From contig NZ_CP019952.1 of NCBI RefSeq assembly GCF_002021815.1, forward strand, positions 3,875,001-3,939,000: a stretch of 64,000 bases of DNA. Reading direction: 5' to 3'. Positions within the stretch are counted from its first letter, which is position 1; each line of letters opens with the position of its first letter. Shown piece after piece: positions 46,834 through 57,355 of this stretch. The DNA is from Pseudomonas parafulva (GTDB lineage: Bacteria > Pseudomonadota > Gammaproteobacteria > Pseudomonadales > Pseudomonadaceae). The notes below the pieces were generated by a model. The model was not told where the DNA came from and did no database searches. It saw only the letters and a list, made by a program, of their open reading frames with translations. The position numbers and the translations under genes are program-made.

Positions 46834-49661
46834 GCCAGGAACGCTACGGCATCCGCCGCTTCGCATTGCTCAACACGGCAGGCTACAGCCTGGGTTTGTT
46901 CCCGCTGGAGCACCCGCTGTCGGTGTACGGCGCCAACAACCTGGGCAAGTCGGCATCGATCAACGCCCTGCAGTTCCCGATCCTGGCCCGCATGTCGGAC
47001 ATGAGCTTTGGCAAGTACAGCCTGGAGCAGTCGCGCCGCTTCTACTTCGCCAGTGACACCTCGTACATCCTCTGCGAACTGAGCCTGCCCCACGGGCCGC
47101 ACGTGATCGGGGTCGTCGGCCGTGGGCCGGGTGGCGGCTTCGGGCACCAGTTCTTTGCCTACCAGGGCGAGCTGGACCTGGCGCACTATCAGAAGAACGA
47201 CACGTGCCTGCGCCAGAAAGAGCTGTTCACCAACCTTGAAAGCAAGGGCATCAAAGCCTACGAGCTCAAGCCGGACGAACTGCGCCGCCTGTTGGTCGGC
47301 GGTCATACCTCGGTGCCCCTGGACCTGACCCTGATCCCGCTGCGCTCGACCAGCGAGCAGAGCCTCAAGACCTTCCGCGCGTTGTTCATCAACCTGCTGC
47401 ACATGCGCGAAATCACGGCGGCCAAGCTCAAGCAGCTGTTCCTCGATGCCTTCGAGCACAGCCTGCGTTCTGGCAGTGTCGACTACATTGCCGCCTGCGA
47501 AGAAGCCTTCCGCGATGTGCGACGCATGGAACAGGACTACAACGCCCTGGTCGCCGCCGGCCCACTGGTCGAGGCACTGGCCGGCGGCGTTGCCCAACGC
47601 GACATCCTGCGCGGCAAGCTGCACCGTATTTCGCCGGTGCTCGACAACCTGCTGGGTACCTGGCAGGACTACGCCATGGCGCGCAAGGAAGAGCTGGTCA
47701 TCCAGGCCGAGCATTACCGGGGTGAACAGGACCGCTTGCAAAACGATCAGCGCGGCGGCACCCAGGAGCTGATGCGCCTTGAGCGTGAAATCACCGGCAT
47801 CCAGCGCTGGCTAGGCGAGCTGTCGGTGTTGCGCCATCGTTTTGCCTTGGTCGATGACGTCAAGGTGCTGGAGCAGCAGTTGCTGGCGGCCAAGGATGCC
47901 CATGACGAGCTCGCCGGCGCCCTGGCCCAGTCCCGTCAGTTCAGTGCCGAAGACCTCGACCAGCGCGTTGGCGACCTGGAAAAACGCCTCAGGCAGGTCA
48001 AGCAGCAGCTCGATCACGCCGACAACAACAGTTATGCCCGTTTGCGCGAAGAGTTCTCGCAGCAGGATGTCGACCGCCTGATGCGCCTGTTCAACGGTGC
48101 CCTGTTCAGCCTGCCATTGGGTGAGCGTGGCATCGAGCTGGACGACAGCGACCTGTGGGTGAAATCCCTTGAAGCGGTGCTCGACCGCTTCAAGGGTGAG
48201 CGTTTCGAGGTGCCTGGCCTGTCCATCGACCTGTCCCACATCGACCCACCGGCCTTGCAGGCGCTGGCTGACCGCGCCGCGCTGCGTGATCAGAAGGAGC
48301 GCCTGGACAAGGAGCTGCGCCAGCTCAAGACCCAGCAGGCAGTGAGCGCCGACCGCTCGGCTTCCAAGGCGCAGACCGAAGCGCTGTACCAGCAGGTACT
48401 CGACGCCCAGAAAGCCCTGGAAGACTACCGCCGCAGCCAGACCCTGGCCGCCGAAGAGCCTGCCAAGCTCGAACAGCTCGCACAAATGGAGGCCGCTCAG
48501 GATGAACTCAAGCGCTCCAGCGATGCGTTTACCGAGCGGGTACAGCAGCTGTCGGCCAAGCTGCAACTGGTGGCGCGCCAGTTGGGTGACCTGGAGTCCA
48601 AGCAACGCACCCTGGACGATGCATTGCGCCGCCGTCAGTTGCTACCGGCCGACCTGCCCCTCGGCACCCCGTTCATGGAAGCCATCGACGACTCCATGGA
48701 CAACCTGCTGCCACTGCTCAACGACTACCAGGACAGCTGGCAGAGCCTGCAGCGGGTGGATAACCAGATCGAAGCGTTGTACGCGCAGGTGCGCCTCAAA
48801 GGCGTGGCCAAGTTCGACAGCGAAGACGACATGGAGCGCCGCCTGCAGTTGCTGGTCAACGCCTATGCCCACCGTACCGACGAGGCATTGACCCTGGCCA
48901 AGGCGCGTCGCGCTGCCGTGACGGACATTGCCCGTACCCTGCGCAACATCCGCAGCGACTACGACAGCCTCGAGCACCAGCTTGCCCTGTTCAACCGCGA
49001 GATCAACCGACGCCAGGTGTCGAACCTGGAAAGCTTCCGTGTAGTGCTGGCACCGAACAAGGAGGCGCTCAAGCACATCGACCAGATCATCCACAGTGCT
49101 GGCCAATATGAAGAAGGCGAAACCCTGTCGGTGTTCGACCTCACCCAGAACGCTGACCAGGACAACCGGAACGAGCAGGCCAAGGAATACCTGGCGCGCC
49201 TGGTCGCCGCGAACCATAACCAGCTGGGGTTGAAGGACCTGTTCGAGCTGGCGTTCGAGATCACCAAGGTCAACGGCCAGCCGATCATCCACGCCGACAT
49301 CGACGGCGCGGCGTCCAACGGCACGACCATGACCATCAAGGCGCTGACCAACATGTACCTGTTGCTGCACCTGATGGACCGCGACTTGGCTGGGCGTGTG
49401 CGCCTGCCGTACTACCTGGACGAAGCGGCGGACATCGACGAACGCAACCAGGCGGCATTGCTGGAGACCAGCCTGCAGCTGGGCTTCGTGCCGATCCTGG
49501 CGAGCGTCAAGCCGCAGGTTTCGGCACACGTGGCCATTGACCTGGAAGGCGGCAGCGGCCCCAACGGCATCTACATCGACGAATCGGACTGGAAGTTCAT
49601 CAGCCCGCTGGAGGAGGTGAAGGTGGTGGTGCGCGAAGATCAGGGTGAAGTGGTTATCTGA
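46830..49661 (+). CDS. mksB: SMC-like ATPase MksB
   Basis: This is a 943-residue condensin ATPase. The Walker A GANNLGKS is at residues 34-41. A long coiled coil spans about 280-760 with a hinge-like GC-rich middle. The Walker B LPYYLDEAADID sits near residue 864, and the signature-like segment NGTTMTIKALTNMY lies about 40 residues before it. The length is shorter than MukB but typical of MksB. No JetD/MksG topoisomerase-like gene follows, so this looks like the chromosomal MksBEF rather than a Wadjet plasmid-defence set. Confidence 0.9.
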   Translation: MSQERYGIRRFALLNTAGYSLGLFPLEHPLSVYGANNLGKSASINALQFPILARMSDMSFGKYSLEQSRRFYFASDTSYILCELSLPHGPHVIGVVGRGPGGGFGHQFFAYQGELDLAHYQKNDTCLRQKELFTNLESKGIKAYELKPDELRRLLVGGHTSVPLDLTLIPLRSTSEQSLKTFRALFINLLHMREITAAKLKQLFLDAFEHSLRSGSVDYIAACEEAFRDVRRMEQDYNALVAAGPLVEALAGGVAQRDILRGKLHRISPVLDNLLGTWQDYAMARKEELVIQAEHYRGEQDRLQNDQRGGTQELMRLEREITGIQRWLGELSVLRHRFALVDDVKVLEQQLLAAKDAHDELAGALAQSRQFSAEDLDQRVGDLEKRLRQVKQQLDHADNNSYARLREEFSQQDVDRLMRLFNGALFSLPLGERGIELDDSDLWVKSLEAVLDRFKGERFEVPGLSIDLSHIDPPALQALADRAALRDQKERLDKELRQLKTQQAVSADRSASKAQTEALYQQVLDAQKALEDYRRSQTLAAEEPAKLEQLAQMEAAQDELKRSSDAFTERVQQLSAKLQLVARQLGDLESKQRTLDDALRRRQLLPADLPLGTPFMEAIDDSMDNLLPLLNDYQDSWQSLQRVDNQIEALYAQVRLKGVAKFDSEDDMERRLQLLVNAYAHRTDEALTLAKARRAAVTDIARTLRNIRSDYDSLEHQLALFNREINRRQVSNLESFRVVLAPNKEALKHIDQIIHSAGQYEEGETLSVFDLTQNADQDNRNEQAKEYLARLVAANHNQLGLKDLFELAFEITKVNGQPIIHADIDGAASNGTTMTIKALTNMYLLLHLMDRDLAGRVRLPYYLDEAADIDERNQAALLETSLQLGFVPILASVKPQVSAHVAIDLEGGSGPNGIYIDESDWKFISPLEEVKVVVREDQGEVVI

Positions 49662-49795
49662 CGGAGATCGTGGGGCCGCTGCGCGGCCCCGACAATGGAT
49701 GTTGCGAAGCTGAGGTTCTGGGACTGACACGCCTCCCATCACCCCCACCTCAACACTCACAACGCATCCAACTCAAATCGACCCAGACCTGCCCG

Positions 49796-50257
49796 TCACT
49801 GAGCCCACGGCAGAATCGGAATCGCCGTCACGGCATTCTGCGGGCTGCCTTCGACGATGCGATCGCTGTACACCAGATACACCAGCGTATTGCGCTTCTT
49901 GTCCAGGAAGCGCACCACCTGCATGGTCTTGAATACCAGCGATGTGCGCTCCTTGAATACCTCATCGCCATCCTTGAGCTCGCCCTTGAAGCTGATCGGT
50001 CCTACCTGACGGCAGGCGATCGAGGCCTCGGCGCGGTCCTCGGCCAACCCCAGTCCACCCTTCACACCCCCCGTCTTGGCTCGCGACAGGTAGCACGTCA
50101 CACCTTCGACCTTGGGGTCGTCGAAGGCTTCCACGACGATGCGGTCGTTCGGCCCTAGAAACTTGAAGACAGTGGACACCTGGCCGATTTCCTCGGCGCC
50201 AGCCAGCATCGGCAACCCAAGGGCTGCCACGACAAACAGTTTCTTCAGCATGTTCAT
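49796..50257 (-). CDS. creA: CreA family periplasmic protein
   Basis: This is a 153-residue protein with a signal peptide ([20 protein letters not shown]). It closely matches E. coli CreA: VDTVFK-like '[12 protein letters not shown]', [15 protein letters not shown] and [17 protein letters not shown]. The function of CreA is unknown. Its start overlaps the proB stop by four bases, so it is translated with proB. Confidence 0.92.
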   Translation of the reverse strand: MNMLKKLFVVAALGLPMLAGAEEIGQVSTVFKFLGPNDRIVVEAFDDPKVEGVTCYLSRAKTGGVKGGLGLAEDRAEASIACRQVGPISFKGELKDGDEVFKERTSLVFKTMQVVRFLDKKRNTLVYLVYSDRIVEGSPQNAVTAIPILPWAQ

Positions 50258-51372
50258 ACCAGCACCAGATTGTCACGATGCACCAGCTCAGGCTCGGCGC
50301 TATAACCCAGGATAGACTCGATGACGTCGGAGGATTGCCCGATGATCTTCTGCGCCTCCAGGGCACTGTAGTTGGCCAGGCCCCTGGCCACTTCCAACCC
50401 ATCAGGGCCCACGCACACCACCATCTCGCCACGTCTGAAGCTGCCCTGGATGGCCTTGACGCCCACTGGCAGCAAACTCTTGTTGGCCTGGCGCAGTGCC
50501 TGTACCGCACCCTCGTCCAATACCAGCGTGCCGCGGGTCTGCAAATGGCCCGCCAGCCACTGCTTGCGGGCTGCCAGCATGCCACGCTCAGGCGACAGCA
50601 AGGTGCCCAACCGCTCACCGGCCTTGAGACGATCAAGCACGCGCTCGATGCGCCCGCCAATGATGATGGTGTGGGCACCGGAGCGTGCCGCCAAGCGCGC
50701 AGCGCGCAGCTTGGTCTGCATACCGCCGCGCCCCAGTGCACCACCGGTGCTGCCGGCCACGGCGTCCAGCGCCGGATCATCGGCACGGGCCTCGAAGATC
50801 AGTTGCGCGTCGGGGTTGTTGCGCGGGTCGGCATCGAACATGCCATCACGGTCGGTCAGGATCACCAGCAGGTCGGCTTCCACGAGGTTAGCCACCAATG
50901 CCGCCAGGGTATCGTTGTCACCGAAGCGAATTTCGTCGGTCACCACGGTGTCGTTTTCATTGATCACCGGCACCACGCCCAGTTCGACGAGGGTGCGCAA
51001 GGTGCTGCGCGCATTGAGGTAGCGCTTGCGGTCGGACAGGTCGTCATGGGTCAACAGGATCTGCGCGGTATGCTTGCCATGCTCGCCAAAACTCGACTCC
51101 CAGGCCTGCACCAGGCGCATCTGACCGATGGACGCTGCTGCCTGCAGCTCGTTCATCGCACTGGGGCGTGACGTCCAGCCCAGCTGGCTCATGCCGGCGG
51201 CCACGGCGCCCGAGGAGACCAGCACCAACTCCACGCCCGCTTCACGCAGCGCGACCATCTGCTCGACCCACACGGCCATGGCGCCGCGATCGAGGCCTTT
51301 GCCATCGGCGGTCAGCAGCGCACTGCCAATCTTCACGACCCAGCGCCTGGCGCCCGTCACCTTGCTTCGCAT
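50254..51372 (-). CDS. proB: glutamate 5-kinase
   Basis: This is a 372-residue enzyme of proline synthesis. The amino-acid kinase domain (about 1-260) has [10 protein letters not shown] and the '[10 protein letters not shown]' region; a PUA domain occupies the last 90 residues, near '[13 protein letters not shown]'. The ATG at 51372 is chosen. It lies downstream of obgE but separated from it by a terminator. Confidence 0.96.
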   Translation of the reverse strand: MRSKVTGARRWVVKIGSALLTADGKGLDRGAMAVWVEQMVALREAGVELVLVSSGAVAAGMSQLGWTSRPSAMNELQAAASIGQMRLVQAWESSFGEHGKHTAQILLTHDDLSDRKRYLNARSTLRTLVELGVVPVINENDTVVTDEIRFGDNDTLAALVANLVEADLLVILTDRDGMFDADPRNNPDAQLIFEARADDPALDAVAGSTGGALGRGGMQTKLRAARLAARSGAHTIIIGGRIERVLDRLKAGERLGTLLSPERGMLAARKQWLAGHLQTRGTLVLDEGAVQALRQANKSLLPVGVKAIQGSFRRGEMVVCVGPDGLEVARGLANYSALEAQKIIGQSSDVIESILGYSAEPELVHRDNLVLV

Positions 51373-51415
51373 CGTCTTCCAACCTATGTCGAATCTGTAG
51401 ATACCGTGGATACAA

Positions 51416-51441
51416 AAACGCCGCTCAAGCGAGCGGCGTTT
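51416..51441 (-). terminator. terminator after obgE
   Basis: On the minus strand AAACGCCGCTC-GCTT-GAGCGGCGTTTTTG forms an 11-bp stem followed by a short T run, between obgE and proB. Confidence 0.8.
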
Positions 51442-51457
51442 AGTGTACTGCAACCGA

Positions 51458-52684
<1,227 letters not shown>

Positions 52685-52873
52685 TCAAAAACCGCCTCTC
52701 GCCTTCCGACGAGTTGAACACTGATAAACATGAGGCTCTTGCAAAAATGAGCGCGGCGGCCCCGTACGACCGTAGAAACCCACGCCGGCAACCCATACAA
52801 ACAGCTTTGCAAGAGGCTCACCACAAACGAAAAAGCCCCGTCGCATGACGGGGCTTTTGGAGCGACGTCGCGA
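52685..52873. other. intergenic region between rpmA and obgE
   Basis: Besides the terminator, GAGGCTCTTGCAAA near 52731 and TTTGCAAGAGGCTC near 52810 form an imperfect inverted repeat about 80 bases apart. No gene is visible. The obgE promoter is likely here on the minus strand. Confidence 0.4.
52829..52858 (-). terminator. terminator after rpmA
   Basis: AAAAGCCCCGTC-GCAT/ATGC-GACGGGGCTTTT forms a 12-bp stem with an ATGC-type loop and flanking A/T tracts, placed 15 bases after the rpmA stop codon. Confidence 0.85.
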
Positions 52874-53131
52874 TTAGGCTGCGACGATGCTCACGTAACG
52901 GCGGTTGAACTCGCCTTTCTTTTCGAACTTGATCACGCCTTCGATCTTGGCGAACAGGGTGTGATCTTTACCGATGCCCACGCCGTAGCCTGGGTGGAAT
53001 TCGGTGCCGCGCTGGCGGACGATGATGTTGCCTGGCTTGATAACCTGGCCGCCATACATCTTCACGCCAAGGCGTTTCGATTCTGAGTCGCGACCGTTAC
53101 GAGTACTACCACCAGCCTTCTTGTGAGCCAT
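52874..53131 (-). CDS. rpmA: 50S ribosomal protein L27
   Basis: This is an 85-residue protein starting [20 protein letters not shown], the standard L27 N-terminus that reaches the peptidyl-transferase center. The frame is complete. It lies 38 bases after rplU in the usual L21-L27 pair. Confidence 0.98.
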   Translation of the reverse strand: MAHKKAGGSTRNGRDSESKRLGVKMYGGQVIKPGNIIVRQRGTEFHPGYGVGIGKDHTLFAKIEGVIKFEKKGEFNRRYVSIVAA

Positions 53132-53169
53132 GGTTCAATTCTCCAAATAAATTCAGGGGATCTAGGGGA

Positions 53170-53484
53170 TTAAGCCTGGATGCCGGTGATTTTGATCTCG
53201 GTGAACCACTGGCGGTGGCCCATGCGCTTCATGTGGTGCTTACGACGACGGAACTTGATGATGCGAACCTTGTCGTGGCGGCCTTGCGAAACGACTTCGG
53301 CCACTACTTTAGCGCCAGCAACAACTGGAGCACCGATGGTGACTTCTTCACCGTTGGCGACCAGCAGAACGCGATCGAAAGTCACGGACTCGCCAGTGGC
53401 GACTTCCAGTTTCTCGACCTTGAGGAATTCACCTTCAGCGACTTTGTACTGCTTGCCGCCGGTAACGATTACTGCGTAAGACAT
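53170..53484 (-). CDS. rplU: 50S ribosomal protein L21
   Basis: This is a 104-residue protein, [20 protein letters not shown] to [15 protein letters not shown], with the usual basic [13 protein letters not shown] segment. The ATG at 53484 is used; the frame is open upstream to 53694 but without homology. It is divergent from ispB, giving a 244-base shared promoter interval. Confidence 0.98.
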   Translation of the reverse strand: MSYAVIVTGGKQYKVAEGEFLKVEKLEVATGESVTFDRVLLVANGEEVTIGAPVVAGAKVVAEVVSQGRHDKVRIIKFRRRKHHMKRMGHRQWFTEIKITGIQA

Positions 53485-53728
53485 GGTATTTCTCCGATAA
53501 TCCTGCTCACCCAGCGCTTTATATGATGAGTATTGGCTGGCATGGCTGCACAGGGCTGGAACGGCCCGGCGCAATTGCGTAAGGCAGGTGCTGCCCAGGA
53601 AGTTAGGGTGCGCGATTGTACGCAACACAGGTTTTGCTTGCAAGTGCAGCGCCCGACCGACCGGCACCGTGCCTTGACACACCGGGACCCGCAACCTAGC
53701 ATGCCGCGCAACCTCACTGGAGCAGCCG

Positions 53729-54697
53729 ATGCAACCCCAAACCTTCTACCGTGCGGTGGCTGACGATTTCAGCGCCGTCGACGAGATCATCAAGAAGCAG
53801 CTGACCTCGCGCGTGCCGCTGGTATCGAAGATCGGCGACTATATCACGTCGGCCGGCGGCAAGCGCCTGCGTCCATTGCTGGTGTTGCTGTGCGGCAAGG
53901 CTCTGGGCCACCGGGGCGACGACCTGCGGCTGCTGGCGGCCACCATCGAGTTCCTGCACACCGCTACCCTGCTGCACGATGACGTGGTCGACATGTCGGG
54001 CATGCGCCGCGGCCGCTCCACGGCCAACGCCCTGTGGGGCAATGCCCCAAGCGTGCTGGTCGGTGATTTCCTCTATTCCCGTTCGTTCGAGATGATGGTC
54101 GAACTGGGGTCGATGCCGGTCATGCAGATTCTGTCCAGGGCTACCCGGGTCATCGCCGAAGGCGAAGTGCTGCAGCTGTCGCGGGTACGCGATGCCAGCA
54201 CCACCGAGGAGGTCTACATGGACGTCATCCGCGGCAAGACTGCCATGCTGTTCGAAGCCTCTACCCACAGTGCTGCGGCGCTGGCCCAGGCCTCCGATGC
54301 CCAGCGCGAGGCCTTGCGCATGTTCGGTGACCACCTGGGCGTGGCCTTCCAGCTGGTCGACGACCTGCTTGACTATGAAGGCGATGCCGAAGCACTGGGC
54401 AAGAACGTGGGCGACGACCTGGCCGAGGGCAAGCCCACCCTGCCTTTGATCTACACCATGCGCGAGGGCACTGCCGAGCAGGCAGCGCTGGTGCGTCAGG
54501 CCATTCAGAAAGGCGGCCTCGAAGACCTGGAGCAGATCCGTGCCGCCGTAGAGGCATCGGGTGCACTCAAGTACACCGCAGCCCTGGCGCAGGATTACGT
54601 CAAGCGCGCTATCGAGTGCCTGGAAGTACTCCCTGCCAGCGAATACCGGGATGCGTTGGTCGAGCTCAGCCAGTTCGCGGTCGCACGCACCCACTGA
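53729..54697 (+). CDS. ispB: octaprenyl diphosphate synthase (polyprenyl synthase)
   Basis: This is a 322-residue enzyme that makes the ubiquinone side chain. The two aspartate-rich motifs are [17 protein letters not shown] (first, about 80-96) and [12 protein letters not shown] (second, about 210-221). The length is typical. It is divergent from rplU. Confidence 0.95.
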   Translation: MQPQTFYRAVADDFSAVDEIIKKQLTSRVPLVSKIGDYITSAGGKRLRPLLVLLCGKALGHRGDDLRLLAATIEFLHTATLLHDDVVDMSGMRRGRSTANALWGNAPSVLVGDFLYSRSFEMMVELGSMPVMQILSRATRVIAEGEVLQLSRVRDASTTEEVYMDVIRGKTAMLFEASTHSAAALAQASDAQREALRMFGDHLGVAFQLVDDLLDYEGDAEALGKNVGDDLAEGKPTLPLIYTMREGTAEQAALVRQAIQKGGLEDLEQIRAAVEASGALKYTAALAQDYVKRAIECLEVLPASEYRDALVELSQFAVARTH

Positions 54698-54823
54698 CGG
54701 CACGCCCTTCCCCACACGCGGTTCGTCCCCGAACCGCTACGGACTTTTGTCCGGACATAATCACTTCTGAAACCAGACCTTCTACAATGGCGGCTTTTCC
54801 GCCTGTCTGTTCGAGGAACCGAA

Positions 54824-55165
54824 GTGAGTACGTTGCCACCCTGCCCCAAATGCAACTCCGAATACACCTACGAGGATGGCACGCAGCTGATCTGCCCTGA
54901 ATGTGCCCACGAATGGTCGGCCAACGGCGAAGCCGAACCGGCCAATGACGATGTGGTGAAAAAAGATTCAGTCGGCAACGTGCTACAAGACGGCGACACC
55001 GTGACCGTGATCAAGGACTTGAAGGTCAAGGGCTCGTCCCTGGTGGTCAAGGTCGGCACCAAGGTCAAGAACATCCGCCTGTGCGACGGTGACCACGATA
55101 TCGACTGCAAGATCGACGGCATTGGCGCGATGAAACTGAAATCGGAATTCGTGCGCAAGGTCTGA
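54824..55165 (+). CDS. yjdM: YjdM/PhnA family zinc-ribbon protein
   Basis: This is a 113-residue protein starting at GTG (54824) with [31 protein letters not shown] split as a Cys4 zinc ribbon, then a beta-rich PhnA-like C-terminus ([17 protein letters not shown]). The family was named for alkylphosphonate utilisation, but direct evidence for that function is poor. It is preceded by AGGAACCGAA. Confidence 0.92.
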   Translation: MSTLPPCPKCNSEYTYEDGTQLICPECAHEWSANGEAEPANDDVVKKDSVGNVLQDGDTVTVIKDLKVKGSSLVVKVGTKVKNIRLCDGDHDIDCKIDGIGAMKLKSEFVRKV

Positions 55166-55201
55166 TTTTACCCAGATCCGCCAATTGGTTCTTGCTATTT
55201 T

Positions 55202-55220
55202 GATAATAAGAATTATTCTC
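55202..55220. promoter_or_regulatory. Fur box
   Basis: GATAATAAGAATTATTCTC matches the 19-base Fur consensus well and is a near-palindrome. It lies 29 bases before the ATG of the small gene that follows, so iron-dependent repression of that gene is expected. Confidence 0.85.
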
Positions 55221-55248
55221 ATTGGAAAGTTATCCAAGGAGAGTAGTC

Positions 55249-55494
55249 ATGACTTATCTGATCGATGCCTGGCTGGACCGCCCTCATCCGTATCTGCGCA
55301 TTCTCCATCGGGAGACCGGTGAAGTGTGCGCGGTGCTCGAAGCAGAGGCGCTGGACGAACTGCGCGACCAGGGCGATCTGGACCTGCGCGGGCTGAATTC
55401 GAATGAGCCGGGGGTGCTGAAGGAGCTGGTGCGCAACTTGTTTCTGTTCTGCTATGCACGGGCATTGCGCCCGGTGGGAACAGACTGGAACTGA
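55249..55494 (+). CDS. Fur-regulated small conserved protein (PA4570-like)
   Basis: This is an 81-residue acidic soluble protein (MTYLIDAWLDRPHPYLRI to GTDWN). AAGGAGAG precedes the ATG at 55249. Position (between ispB and fklB) and the Fur box upstream match the iron-regulated P. aeruginosa gene PA4570. No domain or function is known; the iron link comes from the Fur box. Confidence 0.85.
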   Translation: MTYLIDAWLDRPHPYLRILHRETGEVCAVLEAEALDELRDQGDLDLRGLNSNEPGVLKELVRNLFLFCYARALRPVGTDWN

Positions 55495-55540
55495 CAGTTC
55501 TAGCGAGCCGGGAAAGGGCCGCAACGCGGCCCCAGCGGTA

Positions 55541-56158
55541 TTACAGAACGTCGAGCAGTTCGACGTCGAACACCAGCACGCTGTGCGGCGGGATGCTGCC
55601 GACGCCCTGGGCACCGTAGGCCAGTTCGCTTGGCACATACAGGCGCCACTTGCTGCCGGCGCTCATCAATTGCAGGGCTTCGGTCCAGCCTGCGATCACA
55701 CCACCGACCGGGAATTCGGCTGGCTGACCACGATCATAGGAGCTGTCGAACACGGTGCCGTCGATCAGGGTGCCGTGGTAGTGCACACGCACCTGGTCTT
55801 CGCGCGATGGCTTGGCGCCTTCACCTGTGCTCAGCGCTTCGTACTGCAGGCCCGAATCCAGGGTGACGATACCGTCGCGCTTGGCGTTGTCGGCCAGGAA
55901 CTGCTTGCCGGCTGCCGCTGCAGCCTCGGCCTTGGCGGCCGCCTGGGCCTGCATCACTTCACGGATAACTTGGAAGCTGGCCGACAGTTCGGCCTCGCTG
56001 ACGCGGCTGTCTGCACCGTTGAAAGCGTCGGTCAGGCCGGCCACGATCGCGTCCAGGCTCACACCTGGCGGCGGGTTGTCACGCAGCTGGCCACCCAGCT
56101 GACGGCCGATGCCGTAGCTGACGCGGGTTTCGTCGGTAGACAGGTTGATCTCGGACAT
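55541..56158 (-). CDS. fklB: FKBP-type peptidyl-prolyl isomerase
   Basis: This is a 205-residue FKBP with an N-terminal FKBP_N dimerisation domain (MSEINLSTDETRVSYGIGRQLGG) and the C-terminal isomerase domain (VRVHYHGTLIDGTVFDSSYDRG). There is no signal peptide, so it is cytosolic, as FklB in E. coli. The start at 56158 is chosen because GGAG lies seven bases upstream; a Met at 56164 is too close to it. Confidence 0.92.
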   Translation of the reverse strand: MSEINLSTDETRVSYGIGRQLGGQLRDNPPPGVSLDAIVAGLTDAFNGADSRVSEAELSASFQVIREVMQAQAAAKAEAAAAAGKQFLADNAKRDGIVTLDSGLQYEALSTGEGAKPSREDQVRVHYHGTLIDGTVFDSSYDRGQPAEFPVGGVIAGWTEALQLMSAGSKWRLYVPSELAYGAQGVGSIPPHSVLVFDVELLDVL

Positions 56159-56279
56159 TGTCATGCTCCACTGCAGGGCGCAGCGCAGCCACGCCCTTGA
56201 TGAAAAGGGCGAGCAGCCTAGCATATCGAGAGGCACCTCGCTGCACGCGACAGACCACCGCGTGCAGCTGAAGTTGTGG

Positions 56280-56768
56280 TTAGTGCTTGGTGAGCTTGTC
56301 CAGGTAACCCATGCAGAACGCCGAGACGACGAAGGTCATGTGGATGATGACGTACCACATCAGGTAATCGGTGGAGATGTTCTGTGCATCCATGAACACC
56401 CGCAACAAGTGGATGGACGAAATGGCCACGATCGACGCAGCCACCTTCATCTTCAGCGAGGAGGAGTCCATCTTGCCGAGCCAGTTGAGCTTTTCCTTGC
56501 TCTCGTCGATATCCAGCTGCGAGACGAAGTTCTCATAGCCGGAAATCATCACCATGACCAACAGGCCGCCGACCAGCGACATGTCGATCAGCGACAGGAT
56601 CACCAGGATCAGGTCGGCTTCGCTCAAGGCGAAGACGTTGGGCAGAACATGGACCACTTCCTGGAAAAATTTCAGCGCAAGGGCCAATAGGCCCAGGGAC
56701 AGGCCGAAGTAGATGGGGGCGAGCAGCCAGCGGGAGGCATACATCGCATTTTCGAGAATACGTTCCAT
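56280..56768 (-). CDS. yqhA: YqhA/UPF0114 membrane protein
   Basis: This is a 162-residue protein starting [24 protein letters not shown]. It has four hydrophobic segments, with the hallmark '[14 protein letters not shown]' region and '[12 protein letters not shown]'. The family is a conserved inner-membrane protein with no assigned function. The frame extends upstream, but the YqhA start motif begins at 56768. Confidence 0.93.
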   Translation of the reverse strand: MERILENAMYASRWLLAPIYFGLSLGLLALALKFFQEVVHVLPNVFALSEADLILVILSLIDMSLVGGLLVMVMISGYENFVSQLDIDESKEKLNWLGKMDSSSLKMKVAASIVAISSIHLLRVFMDAQNISTDYLMWYVIIHMTFVVSAFCMGYLDKLTKH

Positions 56769-56860
56769 GGAGGATGGGGACTCGTAGGTGGCTGGAAAAA
56801 CGACCGCGAGTATAGCCAGCCGCCTCATGCAGCAAAAGCTGGATGACTGCCCCGGCTTGT

Positions 56861-57199
56861 TCAGGTCTCAGGATGGAACTGGTAATCGCCGAGGTTTTTG
56901 GTGCGCTCGCCGTTCATGCGCCGCAACTGCGCCTGCAGGTGCAGGCACCAGATGGGCGGGTCTTCGTTGAGCTGATACCCGTGCAGAGTCAGGCTGTCGA
57001 CAATGGCATTGAGCACGGACTCGGCCACTTGCGGCCCATGAAACGGCCCCTGGGCCTTTACTGCCGAGGGTTGCTCACCGGCCATGCCGGCGGCGAACAA
57101 CAATGTCCACATACCGGTATCGCCAGCCAGGGGCCGAATGCTGCATTCGATGCGGGTCACAAGGCCCAGGCACTGACGTGTAAGGCTGAGGTTGCGCAT
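56861..57199 (-). CDS. conserved hypothetical protein upstream of the Lon-like protease
   Basis: This is a 112-residue soluble protein ([20 protein letters not shown] to [10 protein letters not shown]), conserved at the equivalent position in P. aeruginosa (PA4575 by synteny). No motif shows a function. It is separated by 92 bases from yqhA and by 157 from the protease gene. Confidence 0.7.
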   Translation of the reverse strand: MRNLSLTRQCLGLVTRIECSIRPLAGDTGMWTLLFAAGMAGEQPSAVKAQGPFHGPQVAESVLNAIVDSLTLHGYQLNEDPPIWCLHLQAQLRRMNGERTKNLGDYQFHPET

Positions 57200-57355
57200 G
57201 GCCGCGTCCTCTGAAAGCTCTGTTCAGCCCTGCGAATGGGCTGTCTTCATCCTGAACACTGATAGCGTCCTTGGTTCAGCATAGAAGAGCGCCAGCAAAA
57301 GATGGAAAACCGGCGCCGAACGGTAGCCATTGGCCGCCAGCGCCGGTTTATTGAC

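Noticed and set aside
49662..49795. JetD/MksG-like gene after mksB
   Set aside because: The interval is only 134 bases and the next gene is creA on the other strand.
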